12,494 nucleotides of DNA from Bifidobacterium breve (GTDB lineage: Bacteria > Actinomycetota > Actinomycetes > Mycobacteriales > Mycobacteriaceae): the NCBI GenBank assembly GCA_945882475.1, contig CAMCWJ010000050.1:1-12494 (forward strand), written 5' to 3'. A program made the translations under genes and the position numbers. Numbering within the stretch: the first letter of the stretch is position 1; each line of letters opens with the position of its first letter. The notes under the pieces are model-generated. The model saw only the letters and a program-made list of their open reading frames with translations, ran no database searches and was not told the DNA's origin. This document shows positions 11,770-12,494 of the stretch, piece after piece.

Positions 11770-12494
11770 GTGGCAGCGACCAAAGCAGGCCCGGCAACCG
11801 GTAGGCCGGTGAAACGCTCCGACGTCAAAACCCCCGCCAAAAAGGCCCCTACCACACCCGCTCCGGCGAAACGGCCCTCCAAGGCCGCCCCTGTCAAGGC
11901 AGCGGCGAAGGCCCCCGCGAAAGCCCCGGCGAAGGTCGCCAAGGCCACGTCAGCGCCAGTTAAGACCACCGCCGCGAAGAAGGCGACTGCAGCACCCGTC
12001 AAGAAAGCCACGGCCGCACCAGCCAAGAAAGCAGCTCCCGCCAAGAAAACCACGGCCGCACCGGCCAAGAAAGCAGCTCCCGTCAAAAACGCCACGGCTG
12101 CACCGGCCAAGAAGGCAGCCCCCGTCAAGAAGACCACGGCCGCACCAGCCAAGAAGGCGGCAGCAACTCCGGTGAAAAAGGCGGCAGCAGCGCCGGCCCA
12201 GAAAGCCACGGCCGCACCGGCCAAGAAGGCGGCAGCAGCTCCGGTCAAGAAGACCACGGCCGCGCCGGCCAAGAAGACCACGGCCGCGCCAGCCAAGAAG
12301 ACCACGGCCGCGCCGGCCAAGACGACCACGGCCGCGCCAGCCAAGAAAGCCGCGACCGCTGCGACCAAACAAGCCCCCACAAAGTCAGCGCCGGCCAAAA
12401 AGGCCACGGCGGAGAAGGCCGTTGCCGAGACTCCGATCCTGCTCGATGCGCTGGACACTGATCTGGGCGCCGACCCCGATCTGGACATCACGGC
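11770..12494 (+). CDS. sigA: Primary sigma factor SigA, N-terminal Lys/Ala/Pro-rich extension (cut by window edge)
   Basis: The first 241 codons of a frame still open at the right edge. It begins VAATKAGPAT, close to the MAATKAST start of M. tuberculosis SigA, and follows ppgK as in that genome. Residues 1-214 are almost only Lys, Ala, Pro and Thr, with a single acidic residue (D18). From about 70 to 193 they form repeats of the KKTTAAPA type. Acidic residues then appear (TPILLDALDTDLGADPDLDI, 221-240), as in the acidic stretch before sigma region 1.2. No core sigma domain is inside the window, so the call rests on the N-terminus and gene order. The GTG at 11770 is chosen over in-frame GTGs at 11752 and 11764 because of the homologue start and the GAGAGGG 5 bases upstream. 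The lysine-rich part is about twice the length I recall for M. tuberculosis. Confidence 0.85.
   Translation, partial: MAATKAGPATGRPVKRSDVKTPAKKAPTTPAPAKRPSKAAPVKAAAKAPAKAPAKVAKATSAPVKTTAAKKATAAPVKKATAAPAKKAAPAKKTTAAPAKKAAPVKNATAAPAKKAAPVKKTTAAPAKKAAATPVKKAAAAPAQKATAAPAKKAAAAPVKKTTAAPAKKTTAAPAKKTTAAPAKTTTAAPAKKAATAATKQAPTKSAPAKKATAEKAVAETPILLDALDTDLGADPDLDIT
11986..12351 (+). repeat. Degenerate tandem repeat in sigA, including a 24-bp array
   Basis: Degenerate units coding for (K)KxxAAPAKK run through this stretch. The cleanest part is 12247-12342: four consecutive 24-base units (12247, 12271, 12295, 12319), each encoding K-K/T-T-T-A-A-P-A and differing from one another at one or two bases. 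The near identity points to recent expansion by slippage, so length variation between strains is likely. Confidence 0.9.

Noticed and set aside
11352..12491. 379-codon minus-strand frame encoding FLAGAAVVFL-type hydrophobic repeats
   Set aside because: It is the reverse reading of the sigA lysine/alanine repeat and of ppgK; the apparent membrane-like repeats are a by-product of the forward codons.
11770..12494. HupB-like nucleoid protein instead of SigA
   Set aside because: HupB has its folded HU domain first and the lysine-rich tail last; here the lysine-rich part is N-terminal and is followed by an acidic stretch, and gene order after ppgK fits sigA.

Overview
The window is GC-rich actinobacterial chromosome, almost certainly from a mycobacterium (Mycobacterium or Mycolicibacterium). 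From position 391 to the right end, gene content, order and strand match the Mycobacterium tuberculosis stretch Rv2689c to Rv2703 (sigA) as I remember it; no database search was run. Two housekeeping anchors fix the identification: dut with its mycobacterial Gly/His/Ser-rich tail, and ppgK followed by the start of sigA. GTG starts are common (10 of 16 genes), and several starts have no Shine-Dalgarno but a -10-like hexamer 6 to 8 bases upstream, as in mycobacterial leaderless transcripts.

Region 1 (1-5040) deals mainly with monovalent cations. A leftward operon encodes a KimA-type APC-superfamily potassium importer, a TrmA/RlmD-family RNA methyltransferase overlapping it by 4 bases, and the N-terminal third of an NhaA Na+/H+ antiporter that runs off the left edge. 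Divergent from it, ceoB and ceoC encode two TrkA-type RCK proteins. No TrkH/TrkG membrane subunit is present. NhaA occupies the place where M. tuberculosis has an unrelated ABC transporter.

Region 2 (5060-9061) is a set of conserved, mostly uncharacterised actinobacterial genes in short alternating-strand units: DUF3159 membrane protein and OB-fold protein (leftward), alpha/beta-hydrolase-like protein (rightward), dut plus DUF3710 (leftward), DUF3093 membrane protein (rightward) and DUF4193 zinc-ribbon protein (leftward). dut and the DUF3093 gene diverge from a 25-base gap in which the two -10-like elements overlap.

Region 3 (9231-12494) holds cei (cell-envelope integrity, LytR_C domain), suhB (inositol monophosphatase family), ppgK (polyphosphate/ATP glucokinase) and the first 241 codons of sigA. 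The sigA fragment is almost entirely a Lys/Ala/Pro/Thr repeat tail, about twice as long as I recall for M. tuberculosis SigA.

No RNA genes, CRISPR arrays, insertion sequences, phage genes or attachment sites were seen. All four convergent gene pairs are separated by only 5 to 19 bases, leaving no room for ordinary intrinsic terminators. Gaps between divergent genes are 25 to 169 bases and the ppgK-sigA gap is 172 bases; no gene-free stretch exceeds 300 bases.
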